Source: Cladorhizidae sp. MBARI D1340-BT2 (lineage: Eukaryota > Porifera > Demospongiae > Poecilosclerida > Cladorhizidae). Taken from it: DNA of 64,000 nucleotides. A model generated the notes under the pieces. It was not told the origin of the DNA. It saw only the letters and a program-made list of their open reading frames with translations, and did no database searches. Location: NCBI GenBank assembly GCA_028752905.1, contig JAQNBH010000015.1:10983622-11047621 (forward strand). The letters run 5' to 3'. A program made the position numbers and the translations under genes. Of the stretch, positions 36,560 through 47,224 are shown piece by piece; the first letter of the stretch is position 1, and each line of letters starts with the position of its first letter.

Positions 36560-37210
36560 TGTACGGGTGGAGCTGAGAGCTGAGGTCTGTGCTGGCTAGC
36601 AGCATGACAACGCTGGCTAGTTAGGTGGAGTGTTGAAGCTGGGAGCTGAGGTCTGTGCTGGCTAGCAGCATGACAACGCTGGCTAGTTAGGTGGAGTGTT
36701 GAAGCTGAGAGCTGAGGTCTGTGCTGGCTAGCAGCATGACAACACTTGTTGGCTAGTTAGGTGGAGTGTGGAAGCTGAGAGCTGAGGTCTGTCTGTGCTG
36801 GCTAGCAGCATGACAACGCTGGCTAGTTAGGTGGAGTGTTGGAGCTGGGAGCTGAGGTCTGTGCTGGCTAGCAGCATGACAACACTGGCTAGTTAGGTGG
36901 AGTGTGGAAGTTGGGAGCTGAGGTCTGTGCTGGCTAGCAGCATGACAACACTGGCCAGTTAGGTGGAGTGTTGAAGCTGGTAGCTGAGGTCTGTGCAGGC
37001 TAGCAGCATGACAACGCTGGCTAGTTAGGTGGAGTGTTGAAGCTGAGAGCTGAGGTCTGTGCTGGCTAGCAGCATGACAACACTGGCTAGTTAGGTGGAG
37101 TGTGGAAGTTGGGAGCTGAGGTCTGTGCTGGCTAGCAGCATGACAACACTGGCTAGTTAGGTGGAGTGTTGAAGCTGAGAGCTGAGGTCTGTGCTGCATG
37201 ACAACACTGG
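36560..37210. repeat. 66-bp minisatellite, about 10 copies
   Basis: Units contain GCTGAGGTCTGTGCTGGCTA, GCAGCATGACAAC and CTGGCTAGTTAGGTGGAGTG. The period is a multiple of 3, giving a spurious minus frame. Confidence 0.95.
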
Positions 37211-37540
37211 CTAGTCAGGTGTTCCCAGACACGTGACTTACAGTGAAGGGCCTGGGGACACCAGCTCACTAACTCTGTTCTGCCGAAACAAGCCTGAATG
37301 TCCTGTGAAGCTGCCCCACAGAGGCAGAGGCACTGAACATTTAGCTTCCACTTCAAGTGTAATGAAATGATGCAGAGTATGCCATGAAGGCTGCACCCAC
37401 CTGCACAGACCACAAGTACGTTTTGATCAACCATTGCCACTAGAGCGGCAGTGATAAGCACTGGACCGTACTAGTATTCCCAGATTCTTTCCGCTCCACC
37501 ACAGAGGTAAAGGTTGGCTACGAGACATTAAGTATAGCCT
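37211..37540. other. Spacer between arrays
   Basis: Single-copy-looking DNA between two arrays. A good donor (minus, gtaagt at 37248) follows a short open block, but its phase does not fit SCYL1. No gene assigned. Confidence 0.4.
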
Positions 37541-38160
37541 TAGAAGACACCACGATTAGAGGACACCAAGTACAGCCATGATTAGAGTACATGTAAGTAC
37601 AGCCATGATTAGAAGACACTAAGTATAGCCATGATTAGAGTACATGTAAGTACAGCCATGATTAGAAGACACTAAGTATAGCCATGATTAGAGGACACTA
37701 AGTACAGCCATGATTAGAGGACACCAAGCAGGGTTCATTTAGAAAATTGTCCAAGGGGAGGGGGGGCAACTGGAGGAATCTGGATATTAAGGGGGGGCAT
37801 GTCAAGCACTTATCAACATCATAAGAATTTTAATAATACAATTTCCAAGGGGGGGGGGGGGGGGGGGCAAAAAGGTTCCAACCCCCCCGCCCCCCTAAAT
37901 GAAACCCTGCCAAGTACAGCCATGATTAGAGGACACAACTACAGCCATGATTAGAGGACACTAACTACAGCCATGATTAGAGGACACTAACTACAGCCAT
38001 GATTAGAGGACACTAACTACAGCCATGATTAGAGGACACTAACTACAGCCATGATTAGAGGACACTAACTACAGCCATGATTAGAGGACACTAACTACAG
38101 CCATGATTAGAGGACACTAACTACAGCCATGATTAGAGGACACTAACTACAGCATGATTA
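37540..38160. repeat. 26-bp satellite, about 17 copies, interrupted by a MITE
   Basis: Unit ACAGCCATGATTAGAGGACA plus CTAACT. The array is split by the insertion at 37729-37909. The left part is more variable (AAGTACAGCC, AAGTATAGCC), the right part nearly homogeneous. Confidence 0.95.
37729..37909. mobile_element. 181-bp MITE (hAT-like ends) inserted in satellite
   Basis: It begins CAGGGTTCATTTAG and ends CTAAATGAAACCCTG, an inverted repeat with one extra base. It is flanked by CCAAG on both sides (37724-37728 and 37910-37914), a 5-bp target duplication. The interior is G-rich, with a 19-G run at 37849-37867. CAGGG ends resemble hAT elements, but the 5-bp duplication is shorter than the usual 8. 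Confidence 0.8.
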
Positions 38161-38379
38161 GATGATTAGATGTCATCAGGAACCTTTTTCTCTATCACAA
38201 AATAATAAGCAACTGCTTGGAGAGGGAGTTTATTAACCCTGGTTCCCAAAACCACACCCCTTTTCTATGAAAGTTCCTAAGTGTTGCCCACCTAATACTA
38301 ACTCTACTCCCCCTGAACATTTTGAGGTCATCCCTAGCCCTGAACATCCTGGGGTCATCCCTAGCCTACCAACACTACA

Positions 38380-39030
38380 ACCACTGCCTCCCACCAAGGA
38401 TGCCCTAGCCCTGCCTCCCACCAAGGATGCCCTAGCCCTGCCTCCCACCAAGGATGCCCTAGCCCTGCCTCCCACCAAGGATGCCCTAGCCCTGCCTCCC
38501 ACCAAGGATGCCCTAGCCCAGGGATGCCCTAGCCCAGCCTCCCACCAAGGATGCCCTAGCCCTGCCTCCCACCAAGGATGCCCTAGCCCTGCCCCCCACC
38601 AAGGATGCCCTAGCCCTGCCTCCCACCAAGGATGCCCTAGCCCTCCTCCCACCTAGCCCTGCCTCCCACCAAGGATGCCCTAGCCCTGCCTCCCACCAAG
38701 GATGCCCTAGCCCTGCCTTCCCCCAAGGATGCCCTAGCCCTGCCTCCCACCAAGATGGCCTCCCACCAAGGATGCCCTAGCCCTGCCTCCCACCAAGGAT
38801 GGCCTCCCACCAAGGATGCCCTAGCCCTGCCTCCCACCAAGGATGGCCTCCCACCAAGGATGCCCTAGCCCTGCCTCCCACCAAGGATGCCCTAGCCCTG
38901 CCTCCCACCTAGCCCTGCCTCCCACCAAGGATGCCCTAGCCCTGCCTCCCAAGGATGCCCTAGCCCTGCCTCCCACCAAGGATGCCCTGGCCCTGCCTCC
39001 CAAGGATGCCTAGCCCAGCCTCCCATCAAG
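38380..39030. repeat. 27-bp satellite, about 23 copies
   Basis: Unit CCTGCCTCCCACCAAGGATG plus CCCTAGC. Being 9 codons long it gives spurious proline-rich frames in both directions. Confidence 0.95.
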
Positions 39031-39254
39031 GATGTCCCAGTGCTAGTCTGTACCCTATCCAGTATTAGACAACTTGGAAACAAAGTTCTTTGGAAATTGG
39101 GATTCCATGGATAATCCGAGTGGTCTGGACACACATGCATGGAAGCTAAACTACAGAGATTCTGAAAGAGCTGAAATGTAAAATGACAAGGTTCATAGTT
39201 CGAAGTTGGTGTATAGACTCGAAAGGTGATATTTCTACTTGTATTTTGATCCTA

Positions 39255-39490
39255 TTTAGGAGTAAGCAGGTGGGGGCTGAAGGGAGAGGTAAGGAGGGAA
39301 GAGTAGATGAAGGGAGGAGGAGTACAGGGAGGGAGGGAGGAAGGAGGAGGAAGGGAAAGAGGGAGGAAGAAGAGGGACGAGTAAAGGGAGAGGGAGGAGG
39401 GAGGGAGAGAAGGAGGAAGGGAAGGGGAGGCACGAGTAGAGAGAGGGGGGAGAAGGGGAGGAGGCATGTAGGGAGGGAGAGAGAAGGGGC
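39255..39490. repeat. Polypurine GGA/GAA low-complexity tract
   Basis: About 235 bp of almost pure G/A on the plus strand, mirror-like and potentially triplex-forming. Confidence 0.85.
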
Positions 39491-39702
39491 ACACAGTTAT
39501 CTTAGCTCTGTTCTGCTGTCTCTAGCTGCCCCGGTGGTGTTTTGGGGGCCAATCTGCTCTAGTAGCATACTAGCCATCTCTGACAAAGCTTGGAAGCAGT
39601 CGCTTTTCAAATCGCTGTATATCAATAGCAGATGCCACTACCACCAACCAATTTTCTAGTGGCGAGCTGACCCTCCTGTGCTACAGGATTCAAGAACCTG
39701 GG

Positions 39703-40620
39703 ATGCCATATCTCACTCAGTGCAGAATGAGACAAGGAAGAGATTATTCCATCCATATCTCAAAGAAGACCTTGGATAACAGGAAGACCAAGAGCAAGTC
39801 CTCAAGAAAGCTGTGTCCGGAGTGCAACATGAAATTCATCAAACTAGAAACTCGTCTCCGAGTGCCAACATCTCCGCAGAGGACCTGTCACAAAAAATTA
39901 GGACCGAGTAAAAATAATGGAACGGGAGGTTATGTCCCCTTCCGCCAAAACCAATTCTAGCGCTAGAAGTGCTCAAACAGTAGCTTAGGAGATGGAAGAA
40001 GTTGAAGAGATCTCCTCAGTTGGTGCTGCATTTCTATATTTAGCAGATAACAAGTACCCTGATGGCTGTCATGATGATAAAAAAAGAGCTACCAGGAAGA
40101 AGGCCAGTACGTTTGTCTTGGAGATGGTGTGATGTTCTTCAAGAAGAAGGAGAAAGGAAGAGTGAGTCCTTCTTAGGGGTCACCTTAATGAGTTTTAGCT
40201 AGTTAATGACTGGCTAATTGATCTATCTACTTCCACTTAGCCATTAGCTTGATTAGCTTGATTAGTGTATTAGTGTGTGTGTGTGTGTGTGTGTTTATAT
40301 CTGTGATAACATGTTGTTGAGCTACACTACATCAACTCAAGATCAGAGCAGCAGAACGTTTTAAGAGCATGCCACAAATTGACCTTACCGCTGGTCACGT
40401 GGGGGAGAAAGGGAAGGAAAAAACCAGCGGAAGGATCAGTTCCTATGGAATGGTATAGTTAAAGGATGTGAAGGAAACGGCTTTGATGCCAGTGATATTT
40501 TCATGGACAGTAGTATCAGTAACAGCACTGATGACACTACTGGACCATTGAATAATGTACCCGAGCATGTCCAGAGCATTACTAAAAGGGATGACAACCT
40601 TCTTGGGAAATAGATGTAAA
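39703..40620 (+). pseudogene. N-terminal part of an integrase-type transposon protein, broken
   Basis: Plus-strand pieces: a zinc-finger-like CPECNMKFIKLE (about 39815), then ADNKYPDGCHDDKKRATRKK and ASTFVLE (40040-40130). The latter fits the YP.G...KR.IRRKA..F segment that precedes the H2C2 zinc domain of KRBA2/Ginger-like integrases. It then reads FFKKKEKGR to a donor-like GTGAGT. After about 180 bp come QQNVLRACHK and, in another frame, LTAGHVGEK (the two His of the H2C2 finger) and QFLWNGIVKGCE. Stops and shifts occur. The catalytic core of this integrase type resumes at 44.7 kb, beyond a 2.5 kb satellite. Confidence 0.55.
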
Positions 40621-40635
40621 GTAAAGTGTGGTAGC

Positions 40636-43170
40636 TATGTGTAGCACATATAATATAGCTAGTTATGACATGCATAATACCACTATGTAGCACATATAAT
40701 ATAGCTAGTTATGACATGCATAATACCACTATGTAACACACATAATATAGCTAGTTATGACATGCATAATACCACTATGTAGCACATATAAGTTATGACA
40801 TGCATAATACCACTATGTAGCACATATAATATAGCTAGTTATGACATGCATAATACCACTATGTAGCACATATAATATAGCTAGTTATGACATGCATAAT
40901 ACCACTATGTAGCACATATAATATAGCTAGCTTATGACATGCATAATACCACTATGTAGCACATACAATATAGCTAGTTATGACATGCATAATACCACTA
41001 TGTAGCACATATAATATAGCTAGCTTATGACATGCATAATACCACTATGTAGCACATATAATATAGCTAGCTTATAACATGCATAATACCACTATGTAGC
41101 ACATATAATATAGCTAGTTATGACATGCATAATACCACTATTGTAGCACATATAATATAGACATGCATAATACCACTATGTAGCACATACAATATAGCTA
41201 GTTATGACATGCATAATACCACTATGTAGCACATAATATAGCTAGCTTATGACATGCATAATACCACCATGTAGCACATATAATATAGCTTATGACCTGC
41301 ATAATACCACTATGTAGCACATATAATATAGCTAGTTATGACATGCATAATACCACTATGTAGCACATATAATATAGCTAGCTTATGACATGCATAATAC
41401 CACTATGTAGCACATATAATATAGCTAGCTTATAACACACTATGTAGCACATATAATATAGCTAGTTATGACATGCATAATACCACTATTGTAGCACATA
41501 TAATATAGACATGCATAATACCACTATGTAGCACATACAATATAGCTAGTTATGACATGCATAATACCACTATGTAGCACATATAATATAGCTAGCTTAT
41601 GACATGCATAATACCACCATGTAGCACATATAATATAGCTATGACATGCATAATACCACTATGTAGCACATATAATATAGCTAGCTTATGACATGCATAA
41701 TACCACTATGTAGCACATATAATATAGCTAGCTTATGACATGCATAATACCACATAATATAGCTAGTTATGACATGCATAATACCACTATGTAACACATA
41801 ATATAGCTAGCTTATGACATGCATAATACCACTATGTAACACATAATATAGCTAGTTATGACATGCATAATACCACTATGTAACACATAATATAGCTAGC
41901 TTATAACATGCATAATACCACCATGTAGCACACATAATATAGCTAGCTTATAACATGCATAATACCACTATGTAGCACATATGACATGCATAATACCACT
42001 ATGTAGCACATATAATATAGCTAGCTTATAACATGCATAATACCACTATGTAGCACACATAATATAGCTAGCTTATAACATGCATAATACCACTATGTAG
42101 CACATATACTAGCTTATGACATGCATAATACCACTATGTAGCACATATAATATAGCTAGCTTATGACATGCATAATACCACTATGTAGCACATATAATAT
42201 AGCTAGTTATGACATGCATAATACCACTATGTAGCACATATAATATAGCTAGCTTATAACATGCATAATACCACTATGTAGCACATATAATATAGCTAGC
42301 TTATAACATGCATAATACCACTATGTAGCACACATAATATAGCTAGCTTATAACATGCATAATACCACTATGTAGCACATATACTAGCTTATGACATGCA
42401 TAATACCACTATGTAGCACATATAATATAGCTAGTTATGACATGCATAATACCACTATGTAGCACATATAATATAGCTAGCTTATGACATGCATAATACC
42501 ACTATGTAACACATAATATAGCTAGTTATGACATGCATAATACCACTATGTAACACATAATATAGCTAGCTTATAACATGCATAATACCACCATGTAGCA
42601 CACATAATATAGCTAGCTTATAACATGCATAATACCACTATGTAGCACATATGACATGCATAATACCACTATGTAGCACATATAATATAGCTAGCTTATA
42701 ACATGCATAATACCACTATGTAGCACACATAATATAGCTAGCTTATAACATGCATAATACCACTATGTAGCACATATACTAGCTTATGACATGCATAATA
42801 CCACTATGTAGCACATATAATATAGCTAGCTTATGACATGCATAATACCACTATGTAGCACATATAATATAGCTAGTTATGACATGCATAATACCACTAT
42901 GTAGCACATATAATATAGCTAGCTTATAACATGCATAATACCACTATGTAGCACATATAATATAGCTAGCTTATAACATGCATAATACCACTATGTAGCA
43001 CACATAATATAGCTAGCTTATAACATGCATAATACCACTATGTAGCACATATACTAGCTTATGACATGCATAATACCACTATGTAGCACATATAATATAG
43101 CTAGTTATGACATGCATAATACCACTATGTAGCACATATAATATAGCTAGCTTATAACATGCATAGACAC
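40636..43170. repeat. 46-bp AT-rich satellite, about 55 copies, with higher-order duplication
   Basis: Unit ATGACATGCATAATACCACT plus ATGTAGCACATATAATATAG and CTAGTT, with CTAGCTTA/CTAGTTA and ATATAAT/ACATAAT variants. A block starting at 41871 recurs with the same variant order at 42541 (offset 670 bp, about 14.5 units). A smaller one recurs at 41143 and 41491 (offset 348 bp). Confidence 0.95.
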
Positions 43171-44110
43171 CACTGTATAGCACATTTGTAACACATGTAG
43201 CTAGCTTTTCAATACCACACAAGCTTATAATCTGCTTAATACCAACCCCTAGTGGTACGGAGTTCTAATCTTTCTGGAATTATGAGGATGTGTAATCAAG
43301 TAGGGGAATGGAATGATAGGTATTAATATGATTCCTCACTAGTGCCTTCTACTCGCGCTAAGGGCAGAGGGAACTCTCGTTGCTATTGATGGGAAGATTT
43401 AGCCATGGTTGGCTCCCCTCTTCAGAAATAAATCTCCCTTGACCACTCTGCTCACAGATTCATACGCATTGAGATGCTATTATTATACGTAAGATCACAT
43501 GTGATAGCAGCTGGATTTTATCAGTAGCACGTGCATTCCCATGAGATTGGGAATGTTGCAAACAGCGCACACTCTTTTACTCAAAATTTTAAAACCATGG
43601 TGGCTTGTTCGAGGAGACACAGTGTGTAGCTTATTGTTAAGCAACTAAAATTCATAATAATTTCCTCCACCTATCAAGTTTCATGCACACTATTCTGCTC
43701 AAAATCTTAAAACCATGGTGGTCTGTTCGAGGAGACGCAGTGTGTGGTTTGTTGTTAAGCAACTAAAATTCACATTAATTTCTTCCAACCCATTAATTAA
43801 GCTGCCCCACGGGCTAGTCAGTTTCTCGGCCAGCGTGAACACATTTCAATGTTTGTCTCGTCATTTTTGTACCAAAAATTATCTTTATTGCCTCCTGGCT
43901 GCTTACAACGGTATTCTCACCTATGTGGTTCATTTATAAGCAACCCAAATCCATCATGATATGTTATCAGTTACGCATCCATTGATCCTCAATAGGTAAT
44001 TAGTAATACGTAGTTGCAAAACATCTCAAATGACGAGCCTTTTCCCCTTAAATTTTTTTTTTTTTTTTTTAATAATAAAAAAAATTACGATAAATTTTTA
44101 TTTTTTTATT
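43171..44110. other. Spacer with a ~115 bp direct duplication and AT-rich run
   Basis: AAAACCATGGTGG...TTCGAGGAGAC...GTTAAGCAACTAAAATTCA occurs at 43568-43678 and again at 43686-43790. An A/T-only run lies at 44053-44112. No gene seen. Confidence 0.6.
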
Positions 44111-44116
44111 AAACCT

Positions 44117-44620
44117 TCCTGATGAAGGCTAGAGCATCTAGTCATTATTCCTGATGAAGGCTAGAGCATCTAGTCTTATTCCTGATGAAGGCTAGAGCAT
44201 GTAGTCTTATTCCTGATGAAGGCTAGAGCATGTAGTCATTATTCCTGATGAAGGCTAGAGCACGTAGTCATTATTCCTGATGAAGGCTGGAGCATCTAGT
44301 CTTATTCCTGATGAAGGCTAGAGCATCTAGTCTTATTCCTGATGAAGGCTAGAGCATGTAGTCTTATTCCTGATGAAGGCTAGAGCATGTAGTCATTATT
44401 CCTGATGAAGGCTAGAGCATGTAGTCATTATTCCTGATGAAGGCTAGAGCATCTAGTCTTATTCCTGATGAAGACTAGAGCATGTAGTCATTATTCCTGA
44501 TGAAGGCTAGAGCATGTAGTCTTATTCCTGGTGAAGGCTAGAGCATCTAGTCTTATTCCTGGTGAAGGCCAGAGTATCTAGTCTTATTCCTGATGAAGGC
44601 TAGAGCATGTAGTCGAAACG
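44117..44620. repeat. 31-33 bp satellite, about 15 copies
   Basis: Unit CCTGATGAAGGCTAGAGCAT plus CTAGTCTTATT (or ...CATTATT). Each unit holds an imperfect hairpin GGCTAG...CTAGTC. Only the last copy continues into GAAACGTTGAGAG, which suggests the array grew from the 5' part of a dispersed repeat also seen at 16.5 kb. Confidence 0.95.
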
Positions 44621-44730
44621 TTGAGAGAATACAATTTGAAGTTAATTATTGAGGTTATTCTAAAAAAAAAATTGTATTAAAGAATTATTGCAATACTATT
44701 TGGTGTGTGTGTGTGTGTTTTCAGACATCC

Positions 44731-45440
44731 TATTGCAATGCTTGCCAAAGAGTTAATAACAACCAACACACCAGAGACACACCCAATCCCACTAAAACCA
44801 CCTTGGCTTCATGTAGCCATTGATCTTATGGCACCAGCAAATCCTCCTTCTCACAAATCCTCCTTCTCAGTACGGAAATCGATACATTTTGACATCGAGC
44901 GACTATTTTACAAAGTTTGTGGATGCACCTACCATTACCGGATAAGTCTGCACCTGGTGTCGCCAAAAGTCTTTCCGATGTGAATTTAATATGCAACCTA
45001 CTTTTACAGTATTTGTGGGTGGAGGGATCTGTTGAATATCTAACGGTTATTTACACTTGATGTGCATTCAGATATATACGAGACTAGGAACTCCCAAGGT
45101 TGCTAGCACCAGACAATAGGGAGGAAGAGTTCAACAAGCTTGGTGCTGAAATTTCAAGCCTACTAGGAATTCCTCCACATCGTCCTAGTTTTTTCTTCTT
45201 GACAGCATTCATTCGTACCCAACAGTAGCTCTGACACCTTCAACAACAAATGTGTTGATGCTGTTACATTACACACAGCAGGGAAATGGTCTAGATGAGC
45301 GGTGTAAGCAGACTCTGCAGAACATGCTGGCCAAACTAGTCATGAAGATAAAGCAGAGTGGAATAGCTTCATTGGTTCTTCCATCCGTGCCTAGAACACA
45401 GCGATTCATGACTCATCTCCGTTTATGTCTTATGAGCTAA
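44731..45440 (+). pseudogene. Integrase catalytic core of the same element, degenerate
   Basis: After an acceptor-like tttcag the plus strand encodes PPWLHVAIDLMAP (first catalytic Asp), RYILTSSDYFTKFVDAPT and DKSAPGVAKSLSD in a shifted frame. Then RLGTPKVAST precedes a damaged second-Asp region (45080-45180), and QGNGLDERCKQTLQNMLAKL carries the catalytic Glu (45283-45342). This matches DDE integrases of Ginger/KRBA2-like elements more than retroviral ones. Frameshifts and stops show decay. A 63-bp satellite begins directly after the core. Confidence 0.7.
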
Positions 45441-45454
45441 TGTAATGACAGCCA

Positions 45455-45900
45455 CACCATACAGGTCACCATACAGGTCAGGTTATAGGACACCATGTGC
45501 ACGAATAAGTAGAGCTACACCATACAGGTCACCATACAGGTCAGGTTATAGGACACCATGTGCACAAATAAGTAGAGCTACACCATACAGGTCACCATAC
45601 AGGTCAGGTTATAGGACACCATGTACACAAATAAGTAGAGCTACACCATACAGGTCACCATACAGGTCAGGTTATAGGACACCATGTGCACGAATAAGTA
45701 GAGCTACACCATATAGGTCACCATACAGGTCAGTTATAGGACACCATGTACACGAATAAGTAGAGCCATACCATACAGGTCACCATACAGGTCAGGTTAT
45801 AGGACACCATGTACACGAATAAGTAGAGCCATACCATACAGGTCACCATACAGGTCAGGTTATAGGACACCATGTACACGAATAAGTAGAGCCATACCAT
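45455..45900. repeat. 63-bp satellite, about 7 copies
   Basis: Unit ACCATACAGGTCACCATACA, then GGTCAGGTTATAGGACACCA, then TGTGCACGAATAAGTAGAGC plus TAC. It contains an internal 14-bp duplication (CCATACAGGTCA). Being 21 codons long it stays open in one frame. Confidence 0.95.
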
Positions 45901-46049
45901 ACATCTCAAACATAATTATTATCTCGAAGGCTCTAGTTCGAGAGAATACAATTTTCAAGTTGATTATTGAGAAGGTTTAATTATTTAGAAGGTTATTGTA
46001 GTGTAATTATTATGATTACTCTACAGGTAAAAGTATTATTGTTATACTA

Positions 46050-47165
46050 GGAAGATGAGGCTACACTGCTGAGTGGGTGCTGCTTACTGATGAACACATC
46101 ACACTGACTCAGAATATTTTGCAAATCCAGCTTCCATCGCCACAGTCATTCCAGCTCTATCAAACAGACGGTTTCATTCCAGTTTGTAGGGCTAAGGCAC
46201 TGCAGGTACACCATATCATTGGTGAACATCATTCGGCACTGGTTCGGAGGTGACAGTCTATGATAGCACATACTCCAGAGGCAGATTGTCATACTCTCTA
46301 ACATACCAGTTAGCTCGAATTTATAAAAGCTTCATCACAAAGGTATGCTGAATTTATTCTTTCCACTAAGTAACTATGTTTTCCCCTGTTAGGAGGAAGG
46401 TGAAAAAGATGATGGTGAAGCACAGTTGAGATATGATGATAGCCTGTGTGTATATATACAGCAACAGATAGGGAGTGTTGACTGAGATATGATGAGAGCG
46501 TGTGTGTATATATACAGCAACAGATAGGGAGTGTTGACTGAGATATGATGATAGCCTGTGTGTATATATACAGCAACAGATAGGGGTGTTGACTGAGATA
46601 TGATGAGAGCCTGTGTGTGTATATACAGCAACAGATAGGGAGTGTTGACTGAGATATGATGAGAGCCTGTGTGTGTATATACAGCAACAGATAGGGAGTG
46701 TTGACTGAGATATGATGAGAGCGTGTGTGTATATATACAGCAACAGATAGGGAATGCTGACTGAGATATGATGAGAGCGTGTGTGTGTATATACAGCAAC
46801 AGATAGGGAGTGCCGACTGAGATATGATGAGAGCGTGTGTGTATATATACAGCAACAGATAGGGAATGCTGACTGAGATATGATGAGAGCCTGTGTGTGT
46901 ATATACAGCAACAGATAGGGAGTGTTGACTGAGATATGATGAGAGCCTGTGTGTATATATATACAGCAACAGATAGGGAGTGCTGACTGAGATATGATGA
47001 AAGCCTACAGGTGTGTGTAGTGCCTGCTGTAGTGGTGTGTTTGCAATTGCTTTTGTGTTACATGCTGCAACTGGCACAATTCGAGGATTTAGAATTTAAG
47101 CATAAAGAAAGGATCTCTCAAAGTGCTTGTTTAAGAAACGATTATCACCTTCTCCACAGCTGAGC
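46050..47165 (+). pseudogene. Ulp1-like cysteine protease domain of the element, split by a satellite
   Basis: First part 46050-46342: EWVLLTDEHITLTQNILQIQ, LQVHHIIGEHHSALV and, after a one-base shift, EVTVYDSTYSRGRLSYSLTY, ending FITK at a donor-like GTATGC. Second part from 47011: SGVFAIAFVLHAATG and, in another frame, KCLFKKRLSPSPQLSQK. The VYDS block and the GVFAIAF block are the usual Asp and Gln/Cys regions of C48 (Ulp1-type) proteases found in some transposons. The residue before GVFA, normally Cys, reads Ser. The gap holds a 56-bp satellite. C48 proteases cut ubiquitin-like modifiers; here the domain is a relic. Confidence 0.6.
46435..47010. repeat. 56-bp satellite, about 10 copies
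   Basis: Unit GATATGATGAGAGCCTGTGT, GTGTATATACAGCAACAGAT and AGGGAGTGTTGACTGA. It sits exactly between the two halves of the Ulp1-like domain, inside what looks like an intron. Confidence 0.95.
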
Positions 47166-47224
47166 CAAAAGACAAAATGTCTTTCCGCATGTTGGAATTG
47201 AATCTGCCGAATGCCAGAGACGAC

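Noticed and set aside
36753..37199. His/Gln-rich 148-codon minus frame
   Set aside because: Product of the 66-bp array; no start, splice or composition support.
37240..37420. Minus-strand block ending in a good donor (RVSELVSPGPSL) as a SCYL1 exon before 35679
   Set aside because: The phase is wrong (two carried bases versus phase 0 required), and the frame that would fit contains stops.
44117..44580. Array of active hammerhead ribozymes
   Set aside because: The array units lack the GAAA strand of the core; only the last copy has it, and stems I and III were not found.
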